Shown here piece after piece: positions 1 to 18,662 of a DNA stretch of 64,000 nucleotides; within the stretch, counting starts at the first letter, position 1; every line of letters starts with the position of its first letter. The stretch lies in assembly GCF_949628215.1 (NCBI RefSeq), contig NC_134282.1:1719001-1783000 (forward strand), given 5' to 3'. The notes beneath the pieces were generated by a model. It worked only from the letters and a program-made list of their open reading frames with translations. It did not search any database and was not told the DNA's origin. Made by a program: the position numbers and the translations under genes. Source of the stretch: Phalacrocorax aristotelis (taxonomy: Eukaryota > Chordata > Aves > Suliformes > Phalacrocoracidae).

Positions 1-812
1 GTGTTTTCTGCTTAGTCCCGCCTACGCCTCCATATCCAGCAACTCTGAATGCCAGCAGGACTTGTTTTGGGAGGGGGCATGTTAAGTGGCCACAACACTT
101 CAAAGTCAAATCGTACTAATTGCATGTTTGGTTTTGGCTGAAGCCCAAGAAAAGCAGAAGTCAAGCAGCAGGTAAATACTGTGATTGCACTTGGGCAAAA
201 TCCAGCAATCTGCTTATTAAAATTAGCTCTAGAGGCTTCCCAGAGCATTTAACACGCTGCCATATGTCACGTGTGTTACGGTAACGTTACGCGGCAGACC
301 TGACTAAAAACCTTCTGCTTAAGCATCGTAGTTTTGTCAAGGCAGGTTCCTCCTCGGCCAGCAGGCGCTGCGGAGCCTGGCCACAGCCCCAGGCGCAAAC
401 TAGACTAACAAACCACCGCTAAAACCACCTGACAGAAATGCAGGCGGCAGGTCTTCTGTTGCCTCTCCTGCGTGCTTCCTGCCTCAGAGCTTCCTATACT
501 TCAGCATCAGCATTAGGTCTGGCTTTATGTATTTAGGCAGGTAGTCTTTAATGAATATTCAGACTGTCAGTTATTTCATCTCTCTTCTCCTTGTTAGTTT
601 TTTTGAAGCACCCCTTCTTCACTGGTATAGCACACGGGGCCAGCTCGGCTGTTTCGCTCAGTCCACAACAGCGAGGTTACTCGTGATGGAACGCCTCGCG
701 TGTTTCACCTTTGCTTTTCCTTAAAGTTTAGTCTTAGATCTTCATTTGAAATCTTTTAGGTTGTCAGCGTTGCATTTTGTTGGCTCATCCCAAAACTATT
801 TCCTATTTCCAG
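1..812 (+). other. MRPL47 intron (5' part of gene lies left of window)
   Basis: This stretch precedes the first recognisable MRPL47 exon and ends in a clear acceptor (polypyrimidine then CCAG at 809-812). I searched for the preceding MRPL47 exon, which in other vertebrates encodes the middle of the uL29m domain, and could not see it. The start codon and mitochondrial targeting sequence must therefore lie outside the window. Nothing else is recognisable here. Confidence 0.6.
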
Positions 813-943
813 GTAGAAAAATCTATGAAAAATATAGACTTGGTTGTCAGAGAACGAGAAATAGCTTTGAGGCTTTTACAAACTGGCCACGAAAAACCAG
901 CGCCGGGCGAGTGGAGACATGACTTCCTAGGACGCACCTACTG
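813..943 (+). CDS. MRPL47: MRPL47 coding exon (third from the end)
   Basis: 131 nt, starting in phase 0 after acceptor CCAG and ending CTACTG before donor GTATGG. It encodes VEKSMKNIDLVVRERE through GRTY plus two bases of a Trp codon that is completed by the next exon. An ATG-started open frame reads through the upstream intron into this exon (from 777) and past the donor to 1085. Those flanks are intronic because they leave family similarity exactly at the splice sites. Confidence 0.92.
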
Positions 944-3035
944 GTATGGGAGAGAGAACTTTTCATGTGTGTCAGGTTTTTTTGTGGTATGTCCCTTAAC
1001 CAGAAAACCCTATCTCATCAAGAGAGGATGCAAACGCTGTATAGAAACAAACGTGGGTTTCAGTCAGCATTCAGGTGCTTACTGAGTTTTGTTTTTTGGT
1101 TTTGTTGGTTTTTTTTTTTTTAACGTGGTTATAATTGTTGCTAAATAATTCAGTGACAAACTACCATTATAATGTTAGTTCCACGTAACTGCTATGATTT
1201 CTGTGCTCGGAGGATGGCTGTTGCTGTAGCAGTTCTCTAACACGACTGAACTAGGGCGCACTGCTCACGTAGAATCGTCAGGACTGCCCTAGTCATAACG
1301 CAACGTCCACGTGGCAGGGGACAACCGTGTTGTGACCGCACCACCCAAGCTATCGCACGAGACCACCTAAACATCCCTTGGAATTCCCTACTGGTCTTGG
1401 TTTTAGCTTAGAAGCTGCTTCTACCTTTAGAATTATTTATTTTCCAGACACTTTCAATAACCTGTGATTTCAGGTGATGGTGCTGAAGGCTCAGGCAGGA
1501 CCCGCTGTTGCATTAGCCAGTATTTTACCCTCGTCAGGTTGGCATTTGAAGCCCTAATTAGAGTATTCAGCTCTGCGGTAACCGTGTAGATAACAGAAGG
1601 TCACACGTTTTAATAACAGTGAATTCTGAGCCGTTATCCATTTGTTTACCCATTAAATACAGATCAGCAGTGCACTAAACGCGCATCCCAGGGATAAGGC
1701 TTCTGTACACCTCTCTCTGCCTGGAAGCCCTGCCCACAGAGAAGGGCTTGCCCATGTGCTTGGAAGCCCAGTCTCCAGAGGCAAGCAGGGGAAGGGGCAG
1801 ATGACATGAGATGGGCTTGACGCACGTGCAGAAACTCTGCAATACACAGAATAGTAGGTCTGACACAGTCTGGATGCGCGGGAGCCCGTAGGTACGTCTG
1901 CACAAGGCATCTCTGCAGCCTGTACGCAGAAGAAACCCCAAAAAGAAACAGCAGTCTATATTTAGAGGGGAAGACTTAGGTTCAGGCAGATTTGCACTTC
2001 ACGTGACACTCGCACACCGGCATTTAAAGGAAAATTGTAACAGAAACAAACTTTATTCGCACGCAGTTTGTTCACGAGCTTTTGAAAGTTTGCTTATGAA
2101 GGAGTAGTTTTTAAAATACAATACAAAGCATCATCATCTATACTGGGCTCTCTCATCAAACATCTATGGGTTTTAAAGCAAGACCGCTTTGTACAGAAAG
2201 AGGCCGAGCTGGGTATGAGAGCTGGTTACAAACCAGGCCCGTGACAGAGCTGAAAGTAAATAACCCATGTATAGATTTTGCAACCTACCAACCAGACAGC
2301 TTTATCACCCTACTGTAACCACATGTAACTGGTAGAATCTGAGGACGAAGACAAAAACTGTATGTTCTGTAATCACTTTTATCTGTCTTTAACAGGTACA
2401 CTTACAAGGAATGGCCAATACCATGGTACTTGAACAAGAAACACAACAAGAGGAAATTCTATTACTTACCTCATGTGAATCACTTCATCAGGTAAAGCGT
2501 TTTTTTGACACTTATTTTCTGATCTGTTCCTCGTCTCCCTTTATTCCGATTTGCAAGGAAAAAATCCTAGTAATCTCGTTGGTTCTATAGCTAGTAGACT
2601 GAAAAGAACGCTTTCTAAAATGGCAGCTTGCTCTGCTTCTTCTTGCTGCTCCCAGCTGAGTTGAGAGACTTGGTTATCTATGAAGTTACACTGTAAAAGG
2701 CATTTCAAGCGCAGAGTACCTAAGATCCTTCCAGAGCTTGAATTTCTGTAGAATTCAAAAGCAGAAGAAAGTTTGCTTTGCAGGCATTTTTCCTTATTGA
2801 AAGCAAATTAACTCTGAAGTTGTGAATCACTGAGAGCCTTTATTTGATCAGGGGGTGAGCTCGTTAAGGATGTTACAAGCTGTCTAGACATTAACCACGC
2901 TGCTACCTTTGTTTCAGGCTCAGACTTGAAAAATCTCTACGTGGAAGGGCAAGAAGGCGAAACCTGGAGAAGACAAGGCAGAAGGTCTTGGAAAGGAAGT
3001 TCCCTCATCTCGCTGTAAAATCTCAGAGCCAGTAG
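813..3035 (+). CDS. MRPL47: Mitochondrial ribosomal protein L47 (uL29m), C-terminal 114 residues in three exons
   Basis: MRPL47 is the mitochondrial counterpart of bacterial ribosomal protein L29 and a component of the 39S large mitoribosomal subunit in the matrix. Three exons (813-943, 2396-2491, 2918-3035) join in frame to give 114 residues and a TAG stop. The blocks EREIALRLLQTG, PGEWRHDFLGR, IPWYLNKKHNKRKF, LPHVNHFIRL and the tail ERKFPHLA match the vertebrate MRPL47 family (compare human EREDALRLLQTG, IPWHLNKRYNRKRF, KKFPHLA, from memory). The C-terminus is very basic, as expected for an rRNA-binding extension. The N-terminal part and transit peptide are off the left edge. The gene converges on ACTL6A, the same tail-to-tail order as on human 3q26. 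The family assignment is secure; the 5' part is unseen. Confidence 0.93.
2396..2491 (+). CDS. MRPL47: MRPL47 coding exon (penultimate)
   Basis: 96 nt between acceptor TTTAACAG and donor GGTAAAG. It begins by completing the Trp codon and encodes YTYKEWPIPWYLNKKHNK through HVNHFI, plus two bases of an Arg codon. The EWPIPWYLNK segment is the best conserved block of the family. Confidence 0.93.
2918..3035 (+). CDS. MRPL47: MRPL47 last coding exon with stop
   Basis: 118 nt after acceptor GTTTCAG. It encodes RLEKSLRGRARRRNLEKTR through KFPHLAVKSQSQ and TAG at 3033-3035. Arg- and Lys-rich throughout. The stop lies a few residues beyond the conserved FPHLA motif, as in other vertebrates. Confidence 0.93.
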
Positions 3036-3200
3036 CATGCTGGAAGAGCGCTGCAAGTGCTTGGTTGAGTATCTTCGTGACAGAAACATGAAACAAGCTC
3101 TGAAACCAGTGAGCAACTTGACTGAGCATTCCTGAGAGTCTCCTGGTTTTTTTTAATCTCACATTTGACCCAAATTAAACTTGTGATCTGGGATTAAAAA
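3036..3200 (+). other. MRPL47: MRPL47 3' UTR with candidate poly(A) signal
   Basis: An ATTAAA hexamer at 3174-3179 lies about 140 nt after the stop and is followed by TG-rich sequence. It is the first plausible polyadenylation signal downstream. A short 3' UTR would suit a mitoribosomal protein mRNA. The true cleavage site is not visible from sequence alone. Confidence 0.5.
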
Positions 3201-5312
3201 GCAGCGTTGGTGCATAATTCAAATTAATCCTAACGGTTGAAACACTTGAAAAATGACGTGTTAACCGGTTAGTGTAAGCATGAGGTGTACATTATTGACA
3301 GTGAAAAGCAGCAGCTGACTGCCACGTGGAAGTATAAAGCATAGGGATAATATTTATTATAATAATATGCATATGATAATATGCATTAAAACCAGACCAA
3401 AAACCGAGAGCCTCTGAAGCTCACGTACTAGCCTTTGTTCCAACATCCGAGTTATGGGTGTGTCACTTGAGTGATGCGTGCTCCCTGCATAAAGGCAGGG
3501 GAAAATACGCTCCCCAATCTGGCATGAGGAACGTTTTCCCTGCTTTACGGCTGGCTTGCTAGAAAGTATGAAATCTTTAGCATGTGAACTTCTAACAACG
3601 CAGTCTTTATATGTAGGTTTTTGACAACCTACGACATATTCAGACTTTTGTGGAATGTTTTCACAGATATTTTTATATGTTTTGAAGGAACAGTGGCAAT
3701 AGTCTTCGTGAAACTGAAGTAGAAGGGTATGGCTGCGGCTCGCGGTTGATGGTAAAAGCCTACTTCATGAACACTTTTAACCTTCCGATGAGGTTGTGTA
3801 GAAATTCAGACTGAAGTCACAAATACTAGCCTCAGGAAGTAAGTGTGCTATCCAGTATAATCTGATAAAGCACTGGAAACTCCAAAGGAGCCAAAACTGT
3901 AGGAGATAGACATGTCTATCTGCAGCATCTTGGCCTTCCCTTACTCCTCTGCATCACACAAAATACCCACTTCTTAAACTGAAACCCTTTACAGGGGTGA
4001 GAAAAACCCCAGAAAGGGTTTTGCTCTCCATATGGTGCTAGAACATTCACGGATAGTACCACAGGGCTGTAGTTCTTTTAAGATACACGAAGATAAAAGC
4101 TGATTAGATGTAAGGAAACCTAAGCATATGACACACAGGAAAAGCTTAAAATGCATAGTCAATTCATGAAGAGAAACCAAAAAAGCGTACTTGATATCTT
4201 CACCTCTAGCTCCAAGCTGTCCAGTCAACCGTAGCACTTTGTTGGAGCCACAGTAACTGTGTGAAGTGTGGCTCGCTGCAGTGCGCCAAGATACAAGCTC
4301 AGCTGATACCCCACATGCGACCTGAAGGCAAACTAGGCTGAGTCGTGTCCCAGTGTGACAGCAACGGCTGGTGACTTACATCACCTAGTGCCCCTGACTT
4401 AGGGCAAACCTATTTTGTGAGAGAAACACGGTTTGTCAATAGCGTTGAAAGTCTGGAGCAAACAACTTTGTCTCAAGAGCAACTACTGGTTATCCTGATA
4501 AGACAAAAACAGGCTGTTTTGATAAATTACTTTATTGTTTAGAGGTAATGTGAAACTGTTTTCAACTTCAGGCCTCATCATTATTTACCCACAACGTGTT
4601 TTGGAATACAAAAAATGTAGTAGTACTGTTTACATTTTTTTTTTTTGTATCAGTTAAATGCTATTTGGTTTTCCACAGCTTTTAAGATAAGGAGCAACAC
4701 TTCATTGTGTCCCAATACAGACCATCACACAGCTGTAAATTAAAGTAAGCTTAACACGGAGCTGCATCATGGCAGCCAGTTCCAGCAGAAAAAAAAAATC
4801 CCCCTTTCCCCTGCCCCTGAGTCCACGTTCCCCTTGCAAAACACAGGCACTTACTGACCCCGCTGAGAGTCAGCCAAGGGAGCCACACAGTAAAGAACAA
4901 GAGAACAAACAAGCGGTGACGGGTACGGCCCTCGGCAAAACATCAAGCCACAGCCTGAGCTCTTCTGTAAGTATTCTCCTCGCCTCAGAGAGAGAATTCT
5001 TTGACTTAACTTCCCTGGCTCAAATAAGTTGCTTCTCACCTGCATCACACAGGCTTTATATACATTCTTAGAAATCAGGTGGAAAGCACCGATTGCTTAC
5101 TGAAACTAAATTGCCCCCTCACAGACAATTTCCAAACCGGTGCTTAATACAACATTCACTAAGCGGAACGTAACACTTGCATGCGAGAGTACGAGTTTAG
5201 GCTGACCCGAGTCACCTGCAGCAGATTGCTAAATACAAACTTGCCGTTTTTAAAACAGAAGAGTAACTTTCTCTGCAAGTACTCACAAAGTTGCTCATAT
5301 AAAAGACCAAAT
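3201..5312. other. Convergent intergenic spacer between MRPL47 and ACTL6A
   Basis: About 2.1 kb between the two 3' ends. No conserved open frame is seen. It contains an AT-rich patch with repeated ATATGCAT-like words (3348-3390). A second minus-strand AATAAA, read as TTTATT near 4529, could serve a longer ACTL6A 3' UTR. Short open frames such as 4769-5071 look random. Confidence 0.6.
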
Positions 5313-5738
5313 TTTATTTTTTTTAAGAGAGAAAAAAGAGCAATTTAAGGCCAAAGTACCATCAAGGAAGACTAATATGGAAAAGCAGACAAGAGGGTTT
5401 TTAACAGATTTGCACGGGTGTTTGCAAGGCTATGCCTCTATTAGCTAACCTGTAAAGCTGTTCCCAGGAAAAGATACTAGAGAAAATAGACATTTATACA
5501 AAATTATAAAATGCTTGTTACATGAATTATTGCTTTACAAGGGATGTAAACATCCTTTTTCTATGACAGTACCAGTTAGGTCTCTCCAAATTTCTACGGT
5601 TTGTTAAAATGGAAGTTGAATTATGCAAAAAATCCAATATAAACTTTCTACAAAAAAGAGTCCATCCCATTCCTGAGTATGCTAAAGCTATAAAACAGAA
5701 GGAGCACTGAGCGGGCAGCAGTTTTCACAGTAAGAGTT
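5313..5738 (-). other. ACTL6A: ACTL6A 3' UTR with candidate poly(A) signal
   Basis: Read on the minus strand, an AATAAA hexamer (TTTATT at 5313-5318 on +) lies about 420 nt beyond the ACTL6A stop. That distance fits a 3' UTR of a few hundred bases. Extension to the further AATAAA near 4529 cannot be excluded. Confidence 0.5.
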
Positions 5739-14743
<9,005 letters not shown>

Positions 14744-15077
14744 GGCTGCCGCCACCGCTGCCGCTGGGCCCGCGCCGCCCGGCCCCGCCGTCCGCCGGCT
14801 CCTCTCCCCGCCGATCCTGCAACAATAGCGCCTTCGTCCCTCTCCGCGCCGGCAGCCGCTCAGCCTAACATGCCGGGCGCTGCCTACCGGCCAATAGCAA
14901 CGCCACTACTACTCGCCCGCCCGCCACGCCGCGCCCCGCCGAACTGCCGCTCGGGTACAAGCGCCAATGGCGATCGGAGTCAGGCGGGGCCATGCCGCGG
15001 GTAGCCAATCCTGAGTCAGGAAGTGGAGGGCGGGGAAGCAAGCAAGCAAGCCTGGTTGCAGCGTGCGGGGTGGTGGC

Positions 15078-15285
15078 GTGAGGAGAGTGGCGAGGCGGGA
15101 AGGTGTGAGGGGAATGGCGAGGCGTGAGGGGAATGGCGAGGCGTGAGGGTGTGAGGGGAATGGCGAGGCGTGAGGGTGTGAGGGGAATGGCGAGGCGTGA
15201 GGGTGTGAGGGGAATGGCGAGGCGTGAGGGTGTGAGGGGAATGGCGAGGCGGGAAGGTGTGAGGGGAATGGCGAGGCAGGAGGGC
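15078..15285. repeat. 27-bp minisatellite, eight units, next to ACTL6A promoter
   Basis: Unit GTGAGGGGAATGGCGAGG followed by CGTGAGGGT. There are eight consecutive units: seven of 27 bp and one of 19 bp lacking its last 8 bases (15105-15123). Units 3-6 are identical; the outer ones differ at several bases (GGGAAGGT, CAGGAGGGC), the pattern expected from internal expansion. Because 27 is divisible by three, both strands stay open and give spurious repeat peptides. Confidence 0.95.
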
Positions 15286-17219
15286 GTGAAGAGCGGGCCG
15301 GCAAGGACTGGGAGGGCAGATGAGGTGGGGAGGGCTGGTGGGAAGGCTGCTGTGCTTAATGGAGTAGGGAAAGGCAGCTCGGGAGCTTAGGCAAGCCTCA
15401 GGGATTAAGGCCTGAGGTGCAATGTGGTACCTCATGTGAGACAGGAGCAACACAAGGCTGGGATATTAAGACATACTTTAACACTTGTTTTTTCTCAGTG
15501 GAAGAGCCCGAAGGAGCAGTTTTGGGGTCCTAAGGGCTCCTGGGGTGGGCTTGCTGCTGCATGAGGGGGTACAGAGGAGTGGGTCAAGGGGAGAACCCCT
15601 GCGGAGAGGGGCTGGCTGTGGAAAGGAGCAACAGTTACTGCAGCTGGGCCTTCCCTGTGTCCTTGCCTTGCTACTGCTGCTGCTCCTTTGGCCTCTTTCA
15701 CAGAGAAAAACGCATATTTAAAGTATATCTTGATATCCCAGCCTTGTGTTCTCGTCTTGCATGGGGCACTCCTTTGCACCTCAGGCCTTGATCCCTGAGG
15801 CTAGCTAGTCTGGATAGTTGGGCAGTCCTCATTTGCCAGCTCAGCTGCCTGTTCAGCAGTTTAACTTGTAACAAGGAGTTCAGATTGCCTTGTTTGGCAT
15901 CAGAGTTCTCAGCCAAACTTGACGCTCAGCCAGAACAACCAGAATAAAGTTGGATGAATTAAAGAAAACAAAAGAGAGCTCAGGCATAACCAGAGGTTAG
16001 CATTAGAGAAGACTAAAATTCTAACTAGAGAATAGGAGAATTAGCTTAAAGTGGAAGCATTTTTTACTTCCTGCATGAGGTTTTTTTTTTGGAGGGGATG
16101 GGGTGCTGGTTTGGTGGAGAGTTTTTGTGTTTGGCCTACTATAATCAGGATTGTTCTTCTCAAGTTCATATAAGATGTGTAGCCTATTTGTAATACTGTA
16201 GTAAGGATCTCCAAGTGATTATATGTAGTCAGCAGAATAGAGTGACATTTTGTTTATTACCTTTACATAGGCATAATGAGTGATCTTAATAATGATTAAT
16301 TATTGGACTGTAAATAATAAAGAAATGTTTCTTATATTTTCACTGTAAGACAAAAATTAGTGCTGTTTTGCATTGTCTCATTTTGATAAGGAGTTCGGAA
16401 CTTCCCACAAAGCTTTGGTTTTTTACTCAAAGTTGTGACTTAAATTTCAATCATATGTCCTTACTTACACTGAATCAGTGTAAGTAAGAAGAGAGAAACA
16501 ACTTGCATTTGAAATACCCAGTAATTTATTCAGGAGGTTTGTAAAGCCATTGTGGATAGAAAAGATTATTACAAATTCCACCAAACTTCGTGCTAGTGAA
16601 GAAAAAAAGCAGGCTAGGTGTGTGTGTTTGGACTACAGCTCCCAAGATGCTGCAGTTAATGTTAGGCTGGTGACTAGCAGTCCCCCTTTTAAGTCTCATC
16701 CTGAATCGAAACCTAGGAAAAATAGTAAAATCCAACAGTAAGGGCAAACAGTTGGGTGGGGTATTTTCAGCTGAATTATACGAATATCACGAGGTGGTTG
16801 GTTGGACTTACTAACTCACAACGGTAAGGAATTTAGTTTGACACAGTTTGATTCACTTTTTCTTTAATGAGGAAACTTCATAATTTTATCCTACAATTAA
16901 GAAATTTGAAGTTTTTACATAAGTTATAATACAATAGAACTACAAAGTACAGATGCTAGCATGAGGAAGATAAATACAAATACTGCTGTTTCACTAGCTA
17001 TACCTCATAAAGTCAGTGCACCTCGGTTTTGTAGTATGAAATCTTTTAAAGGTAATGTCTTATTGTGATTTCCAGTATGTGGCACTAATACCCAAGGTAG
17101 AGTTGTTTGAGGAGGAGGAATTAACTGTAGATGAGAAAAGCAGTTTAGAAAAATTGGAATTACAGTGCTGGAGGATCTTCATTTAGCTCCTGCTTGTACT
17201 TTATTTTGTAGTAATGGTT
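15286..17219. other. Intergenic sequence without recognisable gene
   Basis: GC content falls rapidly away from the ACTL6A island. The only structured element seen is the palindrome at 16460-16488. Open frames near 15485-15916 lack family similarity and overlap on both strands. A long non-coding RNA diverging from the ACTL6A promoter is possible but nothing in the sequence shows it. Confidence 0.6.
16460..16488. repeat. Near-perfect 29-nt palindrome (14-bp arms, 1-nt centre)
   Basis: Arms CTTACTTACACTGA (16460-16473) and TCAGTGTAAGTAAG (16475-16488) are exact reverse complements around a single A. No flanking target duplication or second copy was noticed in the window. Confidence 0.9.
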
Positions 17220-17820
17220 TTTGTGGTTCAGCCCCAGTCGGCTGACTAAACACCATGCAGCTGCTTGCTCACTCCCCCCACCCCTCTGGGATGGGGGAGA
17301 GAATCGGAAGAGCAGAAGAAAAAAAAAAAAAAAACTTGTGGGTTGAAATAAGAACAGTCTAATAATTAAAACAAAATAATAATGATAATAGTAATGATTA
17401 TGATAATAATAACAATAATGATAATATAATAAAAAGGAAAAGGGAAAAAAACAGAAACACGAATGATACAACCGTTCACCACCCACTGACCGATGCTGCC
17501 TGTCCCTGAGCTGTGATTGCTGCCTCCTTCCCCCGGCCAGCCCCTCCCAGTTAACATACTGGGCATGACGTTACATGATATGGAATATCCCTTTGGCCAA
17601 TTTGAATCCACTCTCTTAGCTGTGCCCCCTCCCCTCCCGGCTTCTTGTGCACCTGGCAGAGCATGGGAAGCTAGAAAAGTCCTTGACTAGTACAAGCACT
17701 CCCTAGCAACAATTAAAACATCAGTGTGTTATCAACATTGCTTTCATACTAAGTCCAAAGCACACCACTATGCCAGCTGCAGTGAAGAAAATTAACTCTA
17801 TCCCAGCTAAAACCATGACA
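17220..17820 (-). mobile_element. Solo LTR of an avian endogenous retrovirus (minus orientation)
   Basis: Read on the minus strand it begins TGTCATGGTTTTAGCTGGG and ends near GGGGCTGAACCACA. Both ends, and much of the interior, align by eye with the plus-strand LTR at 53669-54226. It is flanked by the 5-bp duplication TGGTT (17215-17219 and 17821-17825). The interior holds an (ATA/ATG)-rich simple tract (about 17368-17432) and a run of A on +. No gag, pol or env sequence adjoins it, so it is a recombined solo LTR. The outer base of one end has decayed, which makes that boundary uncertain by a base or two. Confidence 0.88.
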
Positions 17821-18637
17821 TGGTTCATCATATTCATATGATAATTGACACTTTGAGCCAATCCTGCACTCTGAACAAGAGCTACTTGTGACAGATCTGC
17901 AGGGCAGAAACAAGCACCACATTCTGCTGCTTTGTTCTTCTCCAGTATTTTGTTGACACAGAAGAATTCCCGGCGATGCCACCAGAAAATGTGTGCTGGG
18001 GTAAAGAAGCTTGTGGCTGTGTGAGACATGGAGAGAGGGCATGCCTGCATGTGACTAACCTTTGCTGCTCCAGTGGCTGATCGGGACCAACAGTAAGAAC
18101 TGCAAGGTAACGTGCACTGGAAATCATACTGATATCGAGGAGCCTCAGGATTTGACAAGCGTAAAGAAATAAAGCCAAACCTGTGTAATCCTCAAGATGC
18201 CTGGAGGATATGGGGAAGGAAATTCAGACTGACAACTGCCTAGGCCTTACTTTTCTCTGCTTTGCACTTTTATAGGCATTTACATCATTGGAAAATGTGT
18301 AGAACATCATCACTGTGATTTGATAACATTTTACAGTGACTTTGCTTTACAGTAGTGAGGATAACCCTACAAAGTTCAATGCAAAGAGAAATAGACTCCA
18401 GGCATCTTTTTTCAGCAGAGTCCAACCTTGCTTAGGGAGACCCAAATCTAGGATTATTTCAGTGAATGCCTGCATGCTATCCTGTGTTTGCGTAAGAGCA
18501 GGTGAAATCTAGAGTTTGGCCACCACTGTCCATAACGTACCCAAATACTTTTAAATTTTTTAAAGTATTTTTGCTTAGCTTCCTCAGAAGCAAGACTTAT
18601 AAAATCAAAGCAGAAAGAATTAATGTATGTTATCTAT

Positions 18638-18662
18638 TTGTACCAATCCCACGTTGGTACAA
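18638..18662. repeat. Inverted repeat, 9-bp perfect arms
   Basis: TTGTACCAA (18638-18646) and TTGGTACAA (18654-18662) with a 7-nt loop. Short; could be chance. Confidence 0.7.

Noticed and set aside
1..812. Earlier MRPL47 exons or the NDUFB5 promoter
   Set aside because: No MRPL47 N-terminal coding words, CpG island or NDUFB5 sequence could be seen, so they must lie left of the window.
14909..15453. Repeat proteins from the minisatellite (HASPFPSHP or RGMARREGV units)
   Set aside because: The 27-bp unit is divisible by three and has no stop, so frames stay open by arithmetic. There is no flanking gene structure.
17721..18178. 145- and 98-codon open frames on - at the edge of the LTR
   Set aside because: They overlap in different frames, run from flank into the LTR and resemble no retroviral or cellular domain.
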